In this document: positions 1 through 6,360 of the stretch, piece by piece
Position numbering within the stretch: position 1 is the first letter of the stretch
Layout of the letters: every line of letters begins with the position of its first letter
Origin: JBKJML01 sp046596415
Lineage (GTDB): Bacteria; Actinomycetota; Thermoleophilia; Gaiellales; Gaiellaceae
Direction of reading: 5' to 3'
DNA: 9,272 nt
Assembly (NCBI GenBank): GCA_046596415.1
Contig: JBKJML010000004.1
Coordinates: forward strand, 1-9,272
The notes under the pieces: generated by a model
What the model saw: the letters and a program-made list of their open reading frames with translations, nothing else
Told to the model about the DNA's origin: nothing
Databases searched by the model: none
Made by a program: the position numbers and the translations under genes

Positions 1-1512
1 GGAGGGCGGGTCGAGCCGTGGGAAGAGCGGCGGCGCGGGCTCGAGACCCTGGATCGCCACCAGCCGGCCGGCGGCGACGTTCTCCCACGCGAGCTCGTGC
101 GGCTGCCCGAGCGCCGCGACGATCCGCTCGCTCGTCTCCGGCACGTACGACGAGAGCGCGACGGCGACGATCCGGAGACCGTCGGCGAGGTCTGCGAGTA
201 CGGCATCGAGCTCGTCGGCGCGCGCGTCGTCCTTCGCGATCTCCCACGGCTTGCGCTGCTCGACATGGCGGTTGAGGTTCCGGACATAGACCCAGATCCG
301 CTCCAGTGCGCCCGTCAGGTCGAAGCGATCGAGGTCGGCGGCGACCCCGTCGCGAAGCCCGTCCGCCCCGGCCACGAGGTCGGGATCGGTGACGCCTCCG
401 GCGGCGAGGTCGCCGTCGCGGTAGCGGGCGATCATCGCAGTCGTCCGGGAGAGGAGATTCCCGAGATCGTTGCCGAGCTCGCGCTCGTAGCGCTCGTGCA
501 GGGTGTCGAGCGAGACGTTGCCGTCCTGGCCGAACGGAAACGAGCGAATCGCCCAGAAACGCACCGGATCGACGCCGTAGACGTCGATCAGCTCGAGCGG
601 GTCGATGGCGTTGCCGAGCGACTTGGAGATCTTGCGGTCGTCGAGATTCAGGTAGCCGTGGACGAAGAGCTGCTTCGGCACCGCATAGCCGGCGGCGAGC
701 AGCAGCGCGGGCCAGAAGACGCAATGGAAGCGAAGGATGTCCTTCGCGAGCAGGTGCCTGACCTCGGGCCAGAACGGCGTCAGGTCCTCGCCCGGCCGCG
801 CGTACTCGAGCGCGCTGCGGTAGTTGACGAGCGCGTCGGCCCACACGTAGGCGACCTGCTCTGGATCCCAGGGGATCGGCACCCCCCACGTCTGGCCGGC
901 CCTGCTGATCGAGAAGTCGCGCAGCCCGCCCTCGATGAAACTCCGGGCCTCGTTGGCACGGAAACCCGGCTGCACGAAGTCCGGCCGCTCGTAGAGCGCC
1001 AGCAGCTGATCGGTGTAGGCGGACAGCCGGAAGAACCAGTTCTTCTCCTCGATCCACTCGGGCTCCACCTCGTGGTCGGGGCACTTGCCGTCGACGAGCT
1101 CGTCCTCGGTCTTGAAGGCCTCGCAGCCGACGCAGTACAGGCCTGCGTAGACGTCCTGGTAAATGTCGCCGCGGCCGTTGTCGTAGATCCGCTGCAGGAA
1201 CTCCTGGACGAATGTCTTGTGCCCCTCATCGCTCGTCCTGATGAAGTAGTCGATGTTGGCGTTCACCCGCGCCGGCAACTCCCGCCACGCGACGGAGATC
1301 TGATCCGCGTACTCCTGCGGCGTGAGCCCCTGCTCCGCTGCGACGCGCGCCACCTTGTCGGCGTGCTCGTCCACACCGGTCAGGAAGAACGTCTCCGCCC
1401 CACGCTGGCGCTGATGCCGGACGAGGATGTCGCCGGCGATCGTCGTGTACGCGTGGCCGATGTGCGGCGTCGAGTTCACGTAGTAGATCGGAGTGGTCAG
1501 GTAGTAGCGCAT
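1..1512 (-). CDS. metG: Methionyl-tRNA synthetase (3' end cut by window edge)
   Basis: Class I aminoacyl-tRNA synthetase that charges initiator and elongator tRNA-Met in the cytoplasm. The protein opens MRYYLTTPIYYVNSTPHIGH, with the HIGH ATP-binding motif at residues 17-20. The second class I signature appears as KISKS at about 294-298 (bases 619-633). Between them lies a single zinc knuckle, C127-x2-C130 then C144-x2-H147, the one-knuckle type known from Thermus-like MetRS. A helical anticodon-binding region follows, with the expected PW motif (EQRKPWEIAKD). All 504 codons from the ATG to base 1 are open. The last visible residues (LFPRLDPP) resemble the end of short MetRS proteins, so little is probably missing. 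ATG at 1512 is chosen because the conserved N-terminus begins there; it follows a TACAAT box by 8 nt. It lies downstream of rsmI and the M23 gene on the same strand. The function is secure. Confidence 0.97.
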   Translation of the reverse strand, partial: MRYYLTTPIYYVNSTPHIGHAYTTIAGDILVRHQRQRGAETFFLTGVDEHADKVARVAAEQGLTPQEYADQISVAWRELPARVNANIDYFIRTSDEGHKTFVQEFLQRIYDNGRGDIYQDVYAGLYCVGCEAFKTEDELVDGKCPDHEVEPEWIEEKNWFFRLSAYTDQLLALYERPDFVQPGFRANEARSFIEGGLRDFSISRAGQTWGVPIPWDPEQVAYVWADALVNYRSALEYARPGEDLTPFWPEVRHLLAKDILRFHCVFWPALLLAAGYAVPKQLFVHGYLNLDDRKISKSLGNAIDPLELIDVYGVDPVRFWAIRSFPFGQDGNVSLDTLHERYERELGNDLGNLLSRTTAMIARYRDGDLAAGGVTDPDLVAGADGLRDGVAADLDRFDLTGALERIWVYVRNLNRHVEQRKPWEIAKDDARADELDAVLADLADGLRIVAVALSSYVPETSERIVAALGQPHELAWENVAAGRLVAIQGLEPAPPLFPRLDPPS

Positions 1513-2737
1513 CAGCCTCGATTGTAGGGAGTCGCCTGCGGCGGCCCCCGGCGCCGAGCGCGACCGCGAGTGCGGCAGCGCCGAAAGCGAGCGGCTGTGG
1601 CAACCCGCCGCCGCTTTCGTGCGAGCGCCGCCTTGCCTCGGCGCGCCTGGCTGAGCCATCTGCGCGGACCGGGTGCGCGCGTACCGGGAGCGATGGCCTC
1701 ATGAAGCCGGGGGCTGCCGCAACGGGCAGCGCCAGGCCACCGTTCGTACGAGCGTGGGGCGCGTTCCGGAATCGCGTGCCCACGACCGGCAGCGAAGCGG
1801 TTGCTCCCGCGAGTCCGAGAGCCCACGGCGAGCGGGCGTCGCGGGCGACGAGCGACGACTCGCGGCTCGGCTCCTGCTGCAAGGCCGGACCGTTCGCGGG
1901 CACGAATCGAGCGCGCAGTTCGGCTCTCGTCTGCGGGCGCGGAGCGTCAACTCCAGAAGGTGCGTCGTCCGGAACGGCAGGCTGCGGTGCCGGCGCCGGG
2001 ACGTCCGGCTCGACAGGCGTGTCGACCGGACGAATCTCGATCGGCGGCGTCTCGATCGGTGCCGTCTCGATCGGTGCCGGCACGACCGGCGGCACGACAG
2101 GTGGGAGCGGTGGAACAGCGGCGGCCGGCGGCACGACCACCGGCGACGGCGCCGCTGGCGGGGCCGGAGCGGGAGCCGGCGAAACGGGTGCGGCCGGCGG
2201 GTCGGCGGTCGGGTGTGCAGGTGGCGCCACCACAGCCGGGGGTGCCGGGACGGGCTCGGCCGCAGGCGGTGTGGGAGGGGCGAGCAAGGGCAGGAACCCG
2301 AGCGGATCGAGGTACCCGTTGGCATCGGCCGTAGTGCGGATCCCCAGATGAACGTACGGCACGGAGTGCTCAGCCGTGCCGCTCGGGCCGATCGTCCCGA
2401 TCGGGTCGCCCTCGGCGACGGTGGCTCCACGCGCGACGAGCGTCGTACCGAGATGCGTGAGCGTCACGGAAAGCCCCGCGGCGGTCTGGATCGTGACCGT
2501 GCGGCCGCTCGTCGGGACCGAGCCGGCGAAGCTGACGGTGCCGGCAGCCGGTGCGGCGACGGGTACGCCGCTCGGAGCGGCGATGTCGATGCCGCGGTGC
2601 TGCCCGCCTGCATAGGGATCGGATCCGAGCACGAATGCCTGGATGACAGGTCCTGTGACCGGCCATGTCCACGCGCCTGCGATCGGCGCGACGGCTAGCG
2701 CCGCAAGGATCGCGGCAAGCGAGAGAAGTCGTCTCAT
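1226..2737 (-). CDS. Exported M23-family peptidoglycan-hydrolase-like protein with proline-rich tail
   Basis: The protein starts with a basic, hydrophobic signal sequence (about residues 1-22, cleavage probably near AGA-W). A LytM/M23 domain follows at about 25-150. Visible M23 residues are H47-x3-D51 (QHRGID), H95 in LTHLG, and H130 in YVHLGIR, then the usual GYLDPLGFL ending. The HxH motif reads Y128-V-H130, so the first His is absent. Some actinobacterial M23 proteins also lack it, and activity is uncertain. Residues 152-265 are Pro/Ala/Val-rich and include a pentapeptide repeat. They probably span or bind the wall. Weak hydrophobic stretches occur at about 303-320 and 382-398, the latter followed by RRRRR, suggesting a C-terminal membrane anchor. 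ATG 2737 is chosen because AGGAG (2746-2750) sits 8 nt upstream and the signal peptide starts there. The frame has no stop before 1226, so codons from 410 onward lie inside metG. The true C-terminus is doubtful. Confidence 0.8.
   Translation of the reverse strand: MRRLLSLAAILAALAVAPIAGAWTWPVTGPVIQAFVLGSDPYAGGQHRGIDIAAPSGVPVAAPAAGTVSFAGSVPTSGRTVTIQTAAGLSVTLTHLGTTLVARGATVAEGDPIGTIGPSGTAEHSVPYVHLGIRTTADANGYLDPLGFLPLLAPPTPPAAEPVPAPPAVVAPPAHPTADPPAAPVSPAPAPAPPAAPSPVVVPPAAAVPPLPPVVPPVVPAPIETAPIETPPIEIRPVDTPVEPDVPAPAPQPAVPDDAPSGVDAPRPQTRAELRARFVPANGPALQQEPSRESSLVARDARSPWALGLAGATASLPVVGTRFRNAPHARTNGGLALPVAAAPGFMRPSLPVRAHPVRADGSARRAEARRRSHESGGGLPQPLAFGAAALAVALGAGGRRRRLPTIEADALLPDHSDLLRELDAAHRPRVHDDRRRHPRPASAPAWGGDVLPDRCGRARRQGGARRSGAGAHAAGVRGSDLRRVAGVAGAGERQHRLLHQDER
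1521..1526 (-). promoter_or_regulatory. Probable -10 box for metG, leaderless-type spacing
   Basis: On the minus strand TACAAT (5 of 6 matches to TATAAT) lies 8 nt upstream of the metG ATG, inside the tail of the M23 reading frame. No convincing -35 box is seen about 17 nt further upstream. In high-GC actinobacteria a TANNNT box 6-8 nt before a start codon commonly drives leaderless mRNA. This suggests that metG can be transcribed independently of the M23 gene. The box is seen; its activity is inferred. Confidence 0.5.
2034..2078 (-). repeat. Three tandem 15-bp units in the M23 proline-rich tail
   Basis: Three consecutive 15-bp units lie at 2034-2048, 2049-2063 and 2064-2078. The last two are identical (gtctcgatcggtgcc on the + strand) and the first differs at three positions. 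In the M23 frame they encode a pentapeptide repeat, APIET-APIET-PPIEI, in a Pro-rich linker. The unit is in frame, so copy-number changes would alter linker length without breaking the gene. Confidence 0.85.
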
Positions 2738-2782
2738 CTCATCAGCTCCTCTTGTTGTCTGATTTGAAAACAGCGAGAGCGA

Positions 2783-2811
2783 AAGGTAACAACTGCGTCG
2801 GCTGTTGTCAA
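2783..2811 (-). promoter_or_regulatory. Sigma70-like promoter of the M23 gene, with a dyad over the -35/spacer
   Basis: On the minus strand a perfect TTGACA (bases 2811-2806) is followed by a 17-nt spacer and TACCTT (2788-2783, matching the key T1, A2 and T6). The predicted transcript start is near 2776, leaving a 5' UTR of about 38 nt with an AGGAG ribosome site. An inverted repeat ACAAC-N10-GTTGT (2789-2808) overlaps the -35 box and fills the spacer, so it is a candidate operator. This is the only classical two-box promoter I see in the window. It begins just after the rsmI stop codon. Confidence 0.6.
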
Positions 2812-2817
2812 AATCGG

Positions 2818-3621
2818 CTACAGGGAATCGCGGTAGAGCGCGTTTCGCGAAGTGCCCGTCAGGCGGGCGACGAGGTCTGCCGCCTGGCGGCGCGGCACCC
2901 CCGCTCCGACGAGCTCCACGACCGCCGCGGCAGCCTGGCCGTCATCGGCAGCGACTCCGTCCGCCGCAGGCCCGACAACGAGTGTGATCTCGCCCTTGGG
3001 CGACTCGCTGAAACGCTCCGCCAGCTCCGTCGCAGTCCCTCGGACGACCTCTTCGAACCGCTTCGTGAGCTCGCGGCAGACGGCCGCGCGCCGCCCGGGA
3101 TGGGCCGACGCCAGCGAGCGAAGCGTCGTCGGCAGCCGGCGCGCCGACTCGAAGGCGACCGCCGGGTGTGCCCAGTGGCCGAGCTCGGCCCAGAGCGCCG
3201 CGAGCGCCCGCTCACCACGCGGGAGATAGCCGAGGAACTGGAAGCGCTCGCCGGCAAGACCGCTCGCGACAAGCGCCGTCTCGACCGCCGAGGCTCCGGG
3301 CAGAACCGTCACCGGTATGCCCGCCTCGAGCGCGGCCGCGATCAACCGTGCCCCGGGGTCGTTGACGCCGGGCAAGCCTGCGTCACTGACGAGCGCCACC
3401 CGCTCGCCTGCCTCGAGGCGCGGCAGGAGCTCCGTTACTCGGGTCGCCTCGTTGTGGCGGTGGTAGCTCTGGAGCCGAGCCTTCACGCCGTGGCGCTCGA
3501 GCAGGCCTCGAGTGTGACGCGTGTCCTCGCAGAGGACGACGTCGGCCTCGGCGAGCTCCCGGAGCACCCTGAGGGTGACGTCCTCCAGGTTGCCGATCGG
3601 CGTCGCGCAGATCGACAGCAT
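2818..3621 (-). CDS. rsmI: 16S rRNA (cytidine-1402 2'-O)-methyltransferase RsmI
   Basis: SAM-dependent enzyme of the tetrapyrrole-methylase (SPOUT-unrelated, class III) fold. It 2'-O-methylates C1402 in the 16S rRNA decoding centre, working with RsmH. The 267-residue protein has all the family landmarks: ATPIGNLEDVT at 6-16, CEDTRHT at 31-37, SDAGLPGVNDPG at 79-90, PGASA at 108-112 and SGL near 120. The C-terminal part (about 235-267) resembles the small C-terminal helical segment of RsmI. Length is slightly under the usual 270-290. The ATG at 3621 shares its A with the TGA of the upstream ROK gene (TGATG), so the two are probably translationally coupled. The M23 promoter follows the stop, and I see no clear terminator between them. 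Confidence 0.95.
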   Translation of the reverse strand: MLSICATPIGNLEDVTLRVLRELAEADVVLCEDTRHTRGLLERHGVKARLQSYHRHNEATRVTELLPRLEAGERVALVSDAGLPGVNDPGARLIAAALEAGIPVTVLPGASAVETALVASGLAGERFQFLGYLPRGERALAALWAELGHWAHPAVAFESARRLPTTLRSLASAHPGRRAAVCRELTKRFEEVVRGTATELAERFSESPKGEITLVVGPAADGVAADDGQAAAAVVELVGAGVPRRQAADLVARLTGTSRNALYRDSL

Positions 3622-4526
3622 CAGCGTGCGCCGTCGAACGCCTCGAAAGCGACGAGAGCGGCGCCGAGCACACCGGCATCGGGCCCGAGCGCCGCGGGGA
3701 CGATCCGGAGCCGGTCCCGCGCCGGCGTGAGCGCCTCGACGCGGGCGACCTCGAGCGCGGGGCCGAGGATGAGGTCGCCAGCGGCCGACCCGAAGCCGCC
3801 ACCGACGAGAACGAGCTCGACGCCGAAGACGTTCACGATCGAGCCGATCCCGGCGCCCAGCAGCCGACCGATCGACGCGAGCGCCTCGACTGCGGCCTCG
3901 TCACCCGCGTGTCCGCCCGCAACGAGGTCCTCGGCCGTCGCCTCCTTGCCGAGCACCTCGTCGGCGACGCGATCTGCGGCGCTGCCGGACACGAGCGACT
4001 CGAGATGCCCGTGCCCCGTGCAGATCCCCTGGCAGGGCGGCCCGCCTGCGAGCACGACCAGGTGGCCAAGCTCGGCCCAACCCCGGTACAGCTTGCCGCC
4101 GAAGACGACGCCGCCGCCGACGCCCGTCCCCAGGGTCAGCATCGCGAGATCCTCGACGCCCCGCCCGGCGCCGTGGCGCCATTCGGCGAACGTGGCCGCG
4201 TTGCCGTCGTTCTCGAGCCCCACGGGAAGGCCAAATCGGTCGCGCATCGTGTCGCGAAGCGGGAAGCCGTCGAGCGGGATGTTCACCGACCCGATCGCGC
4301 AGCCGCCGACGTGATCGATCCTCGAGGGGACGCCGAAGCCGATCGCGGCGATCGTGTCGTCGCGAAGCTCTTCTACGGCGTCCTCCAACCCTCGCAGCAC
4401 CTCCTCCTGCGAACCCGTCGGCGTCGGCCGTACGACGCGCTCGTGAGGCGTGCCTTCCCGGTCGACGATCGCCGCGAGGATCTTCGTCCCGCCGAGGTCA
4501 ACCCCGATGACGCGGTTTCGATCCAA
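3621..4526 (-). CDS. ROK-family sugar kinase, probable glucokinase
   Basis: Cytoplasmic ATP-dependent hexokinase-type enzyme, most likely phosphorylating glucose to glucose 6-phosphate. The N-terminal phosphate-binding motif DLGGTK is at residues 10-15. The catalytic Asp is D107 in LENDGNAA, GTGVGGG is at 133-139, and the sugar-contacting E152/H155 lie in AELGH. The ROK zinc site is unusual: C165-QGI-C169-TGHG-H174-LE, so the third canonical Cys is replaced by His. At 301 residues it has normal ROK length and no N-terminal helix-turn-helix, which argues for an enzyme rather than a NagC/XylR-type repressor. The start is TTG (4524-4526): an in-frame stop lies four codons upstream and DLGGTK needs this start. 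There is no Shine-Dalgarno; a TATGGT box lies 11 nt upstream. It is the first gene of a run with rsmI. N-acetylmannosamine or another hexose is possible as substrate. Confidence 0.88.
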   Translation of the reverse strand: MDRNRVIGVDLGGTKILAAIVDREGTPHERVVRPTPTGSQEEVLRGLEDAVEELRDDTIAAIGFGVPSRIDHVGGCAIGSVNIPLDGFPLRDTMRDRFGLPVGLENDGNAATFAEWRHGAGRGVEDLAMLTLGTGVGGGVVFGGKLYRGWAELGHLVVLAGGPPCQGICTGHGHLESLVSGSAADRVADEVLGKEATAEDLVAGGHAGDEAAVEALASIGRLLGAGIGSIVNVFGVELVLVGGGFGSAAGDLILGPALEVARVEALTPARDRLRIVPAALGPDAGVLGAALVAFEAFDGAR

Positions 4527-4552
4527 GGCTGGCGGCTACCATACCCGCCCGG
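4527..4552. promoter_or_regulatory. Compact divergent promoter with overlapping mirrored -10 boxes (ROK / LCP)
   Basis: Only 26 bp separate the TTG of the ROK gene from the ATG of the LCP gene. The one AT-rich spot is TACCATA at 4537-4543. Read rightward it gives TACCAT (4537-4542), 10 nt before the LCP ATG. Read leftward it gives TATGGT (4543-4538), 11 nt before the ROK TTG. Both fit TANNNT. Neither side has a Shine-Dalgarno or a good -35, so both mRNAs are likely leaderless or nearly so. The arrangement is seen; promoter activity is inferred. Confidence 0.5.
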
Positions 4553-5722
4553 ATGGCCGATGAAGAGAAGCCCTATCGCGTCTATCGCGGCGGACGCGCC
4601 AAGGGGAAGGTGCCCGTCAGCCGCCCCGAGCGCACCCCGCGCGGGAAGGATGCGCCGAAGAGCCGCCCCGAGCGCGCGCCGCGCAAGCGCAAGCCGCGCT
4701 GGGGGAGGCGGGTCGGGCTCACGCTCGGACTCCTCGCGCTCCTCACCCTCGTCTGGCTCGTCGCCGGCTACTTCGCCTTCCGCTCCGGCGTCGCCAACGC
4801 GCACGACCGGCTGCCGCGAGGCGTTGCGGCCGGCCTGACCCAACAGGACGGGCTGCTGCTCTCCAAGCCGACGCAGATCCTGCTGCTCGGCACCGACGGC
4901 GACGCGACTGCCGCCCGCGCCGACGCGCGCCGCTCCGACTCGATCATGATCGTGAGGACCGATCCGAGCCGCCATCGGCTCGCCTACCTCTCGATCCCGC
5001 GCGACCTGCGGGTGGAGATCCCCGGTCAAGGCAGCTACAAGATCAACTCGGCCTTCCAGCTCGGCGGGCCGACGCTCGCGATGAAGACGGTGCAGGCGCT
5101 CACCGGCCTCGAGATCAACCACGTCGTCCTCGTCGACTTCACCAACTTCCGCGAGGTGATCGACGCGCTCGGCGGCGTCGACATCAGCGTGCCGAAGCCG
5201 ATCCTGTCCAACCGGTTCGACTGCCCCTACGCAACGCAGGAGCGCTGCTCGGCCTGGGAGGGCTGGCGCTTCCGGAAAGGCACGCAGCACATGGACGGCG
5301 GCCGGGCACTCGTCTACTCGCGCATCCGCGAGAACCGGCTCGACCCCGCGGACAGCGACATCTCGCGCGGCGGACGCCAGCAGGACGTGCTCGAGGCGAT
5401 GACCAGCAAGCTGACGAGCGTCGGCACGTTCGTGCGACTGCCGTTCATCGGCGGCGACCTCGTCAAGCCGCTGACCACCGACCTCGCCCCGGGCCAACTC
5501 CTCCAGCTCGGCTGGGTCAAGTTCCGAGCCTCCGCCTCACGCACGCTCCATTGCCGGCTCGGCGGCTCTCCCTCCTCGATCGGCGGCGAGTCGGTGCTGA
5601 TCGGGACCGAGGAGAACGTCTCCGTGCTGAGCATGTTCACCGGCCGCTCTGCGCCTCAGCCCCCGCTGCCGGGCTCGGGTCTCTACGGGCCGGGCTGCTT
5701 CGTCGGCCGCGAGACGAAGTAG
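4553..5722 (+). CDS. LytR-CpsA-Psr (LCP) family envelope-polymer ligase
   Basis: LCP proteins transfer lipid-linked wall glycopolymers (teichoic acid, capsule, or arabinogalactan in some actinobacteria) onto peptidoglycan outside the membrane. The 389-residue protein has a basic, Pro-rich cytoplasmic tail (1-54) with two SRPER-x-PR repeats. One transmembrane helix (about 55-76) follows, then an extracellular LCP domain (about 105-290). Characteristic polar residues are visible: GTD at 113-115, R127-S-D129, SIPRD at 147-151, K163/N165 in YKINSAF, D195, YSRIR at 255-259 and RGGRQQ at 272-277. These match the pyrophosphate/metal site. Cys pairs (C224/C232, C326/C382 by rough count) may form disulfides. 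It lacks the C-terminal LytR_C domain. The ATG is chosen because TACCAT sits 10 nt upstream; there is no Shine-Dalgarno. The small membrane gene follows after 9 bp, probably in the same transcript. Confidence 0.93.
   Translation: MADEEKPYRVYRGGRAKGKVPVSRPERTPRGKDAPKSRPERAPRKRKPRWGRRVGLTLGLLALLTLVWLVAGYFAFRSGVANAHDRLPRGVAAGLTQQDGLLLSKPTQILLLGTDGDATAARADARRSDSIMIVRTDPSRHRLAYLSIPRDLRVEIPGQGSYKINSAFQLGGPTLAMKTVQALTGLEINHVVLVDFTNFREVIDALGGVDISVPKPILSNRFDCPYATQERCSAWEGWRFRKGTQHMDGGRALVYSRIRENRLDPADSDISRGGRQQDVLEAMTSKLTSVGTFVRLPFIGGDLVKPLTTDLAPGQLLQLGWVKFRASASRTLHCRLGGSPSSIGGESVLIGTEENVSVLSMFTGRSAPQPPLPGSGLYGPGCFVGRETK
4619..4675 (+). repeat. Duplicated 15-bp segment in the LCP cytoplasmic tail
   Basis: The sequence agccgccccgagcgc occurs at 4619-4633 and again at 4661-4675, 42 bp (14 codons) apart. 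Both copies are in frame and encode the core of SRPER-[T/A]-PR in the basic N-terminal tail of the LCP protein. It is probably an internal duplication in a low-complexity cytoplasmic segment. Confidence 0.7.
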
Positions 5723-5731
5723 GCTCCCGCC

Positions 5732-5986
5732 GTGGGTTTTCTGAGCTGGATCTTCTTCGGGCTCCTGGCGGGGGCCGTGGCGCGCGTGCTCACACCCGGG
5801 CGCCACGGAATCGGCTGCTTCGGGACGATCGCAGTCGGACTCGTCGGGGCCGTGATCGGCGGCTTCGTCGGCGAAGCGGTACTCGGCGGCGACGTCGACT
5901 TCGGCTGGGATCTAGGGCCGTTCCTGCTCTCCGTCGCCGGCGCGGTCGTGCTGCTGCTCGCACTGAACGCGCTGCGGCGGCGCTGA
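5732..5986 (+). CDS. GlsB/YeaQ/YmgE-family small membrane protein
   Basis: Small 84-residue, Gly-rich integral membrane protein of the family once labelled transglycosylase-associated. Members are linked to general stress responses but their biochemical role is unknown. Three hydrophobic segments are visible: about 3-20 (LSWIFFGLLAGAVARVL), 28-52 (Gly-rich, GLVGAVIGGFVGEAVLG) and 61-80, ending in RRR. The conserved LAG-x-AR-x-L-x-PG and GxxGAxxGG patterns are present, and length is typical. The start is GTG at 5732, 9 bp after the LCP stop; with no separate promoter visible it is probably co-transcribed with the LCP gene. It ends 13 bp from the convergent FmdB-type gene. Confidence 0.87.
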   Translation: MGFLSWIFFGLLAGAVARVLTPGRHGIGCFGTIAVGLVGAVIGGFVGEAVLGGDVDFGWDLGPFLLSVAGAVVLLLALNALRRR

Positions 5987-6001
5987 CCGCCAGAAGCTTC
6001 T
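5976..6001. terminator. Weak hairpin and palindrome at a convergent gene junction
   Basis: GGCGG (5976-5980) and CCGCC (5987-5991) can pair around a 6-nt loop that contains the stop codon of the small membrane gene. A perfect 10-bp palindrome AGAAGCTTCT (5992-6001) comes immediately after and reaches the FmdB stop. There is no U-tract on either strand. It could slow both converging polymerases, but it is not a textbook intrinsic terminator. Confidence 0.25.
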
Positions 6002-6353
6002 AATCGCCGGCAGCGGCCTTCTTGTCGCCCGAGCTCGAGCCCGAGTCGGACTTGCCGCCCGAGCCGGAGTCGGACGTGCCACTCGATCCCGCGTCGGACT
6101 TGGCGCCCGAGCCGGAGTCGGACGAGCTCGAGTCGGAGCCGCCGCCGTCCTTCGTGCCGGCGCCGCGCTTCGACCCGCGACCGTAGTCGGTCGTGTAGAA
6201 GCCCGAGCCCTTGAAGTGCACCGCAACCGGATAGAGGAGCTTCTCGACGGGCGCCTTGCCACACACCTCACAGACCTCGGAGGGCGGTTCGGACATCTTC
6301 TGGAACACCTCGAAGGTGTGCCCGTCCGGGCAGCGGTATTCGTAGATCGGCAT
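6000..6353 (-). CDS. FmdB-type putative regulatory zinc-ribbon protein with Ser/Gly/Asp tail
   Basis: The N-terminus MPIYEYRCPDGHTFEVFQKM is characteristic of the FmdB/CxxC_CxxC zinc-ribbon family, whose function is unproven. Ligand candidates are C8, C28 and C31 (CEVCG). The usual second Cys of the first knuckle is missing, with H12 nearby as a possible substitute. The conserved FKGSGFYTTDYG segment ends the domain at about residue 58. The remaining half (61-117) is a low-complexity Ser/Gly/Asp/Lys tail built from SDSGSG-like repeats, probably disordered. ATG at 6353 starts the invariant MPIYEY. A TAGCCT box lies 7 nt upstream with no Shine-Dalgarno, suggesting leaderless transcription. The gene is convergent with the small membrane gene and divergent from the GT39-like gene. 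Identity of the domain is secure; the role is unknown. Confidence 0.9.
   Translation of the reverse strand: MPIYEYRCPDGHTFEVFQKMSEPPSEVCEVCGKAPVEKLLYPVAVHFKGSGFYTTDYGRGSKRGAGTKDGGGSDSSSSDSGSGAKSDAGSSGTSDSGSGGKSDSGSSSGDKKAAAGD
6045..6124 (-). repeat. 32-bp direct repeat within the FmdB tail
   Basis: Bases 6045-6076 and 6093-6124 match at 31 of 32 positions (difference at 6055/6103). They are spaced 48 bp, exactly 16 codons, apart. They encode repeated SDSGSG-[G/A]-KSD units of the disordered tail. The periodicity points to in-frame slippage or recombination as the origin of the tail. Confidence 0.85.
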
Positions 6354-6360
6354 CGCGGAG

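Noticed and set aside
97..1527. 476-codon open frame on the + strand opposite metG
   Set aside because: metG motifs (HIGH, KISKS, zinc knuckle) prove the minus strand is coding. High GC leaves the antisense frame open, and its product has no recognisable domain.
1512..1826. 104-codon minus-strand frame ending TGATG at metG
   Set aside because: Its product is Arg-rich and not protein-like, while the M23 frame is coding over the same bases. Only its last few codons could matter, if the M23 gene is frameshifted.
2034..2078. CRISPR-like array
   Set aside because: Units are 15 bp, directly adjacent without spacers, and are explained by an in-frame pentapeptide repeat.
2818..2830. Possible intrinsic terminator after rsmI
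   Set aside because: The nearby dyad ACAAC-N10-GTTGT has only 5-bp arms and no U-tract in the right place; it fits better as part of the M23 promoter.
2665..4314. 549-codon + strand frame opposite rsmI and the ROK gene
   Set aside because: It spans two well-identified minus-strand genes and the product is low-complexity Arg/Ser/Pro-rich shadow sequence.
4373..5497. 374-codon minus-strand frame opposite the LCP gene
   Set aside because: The LCP domain on the + strand has all the expected family motifs; the antisense product is charged and repetitive with no domain.
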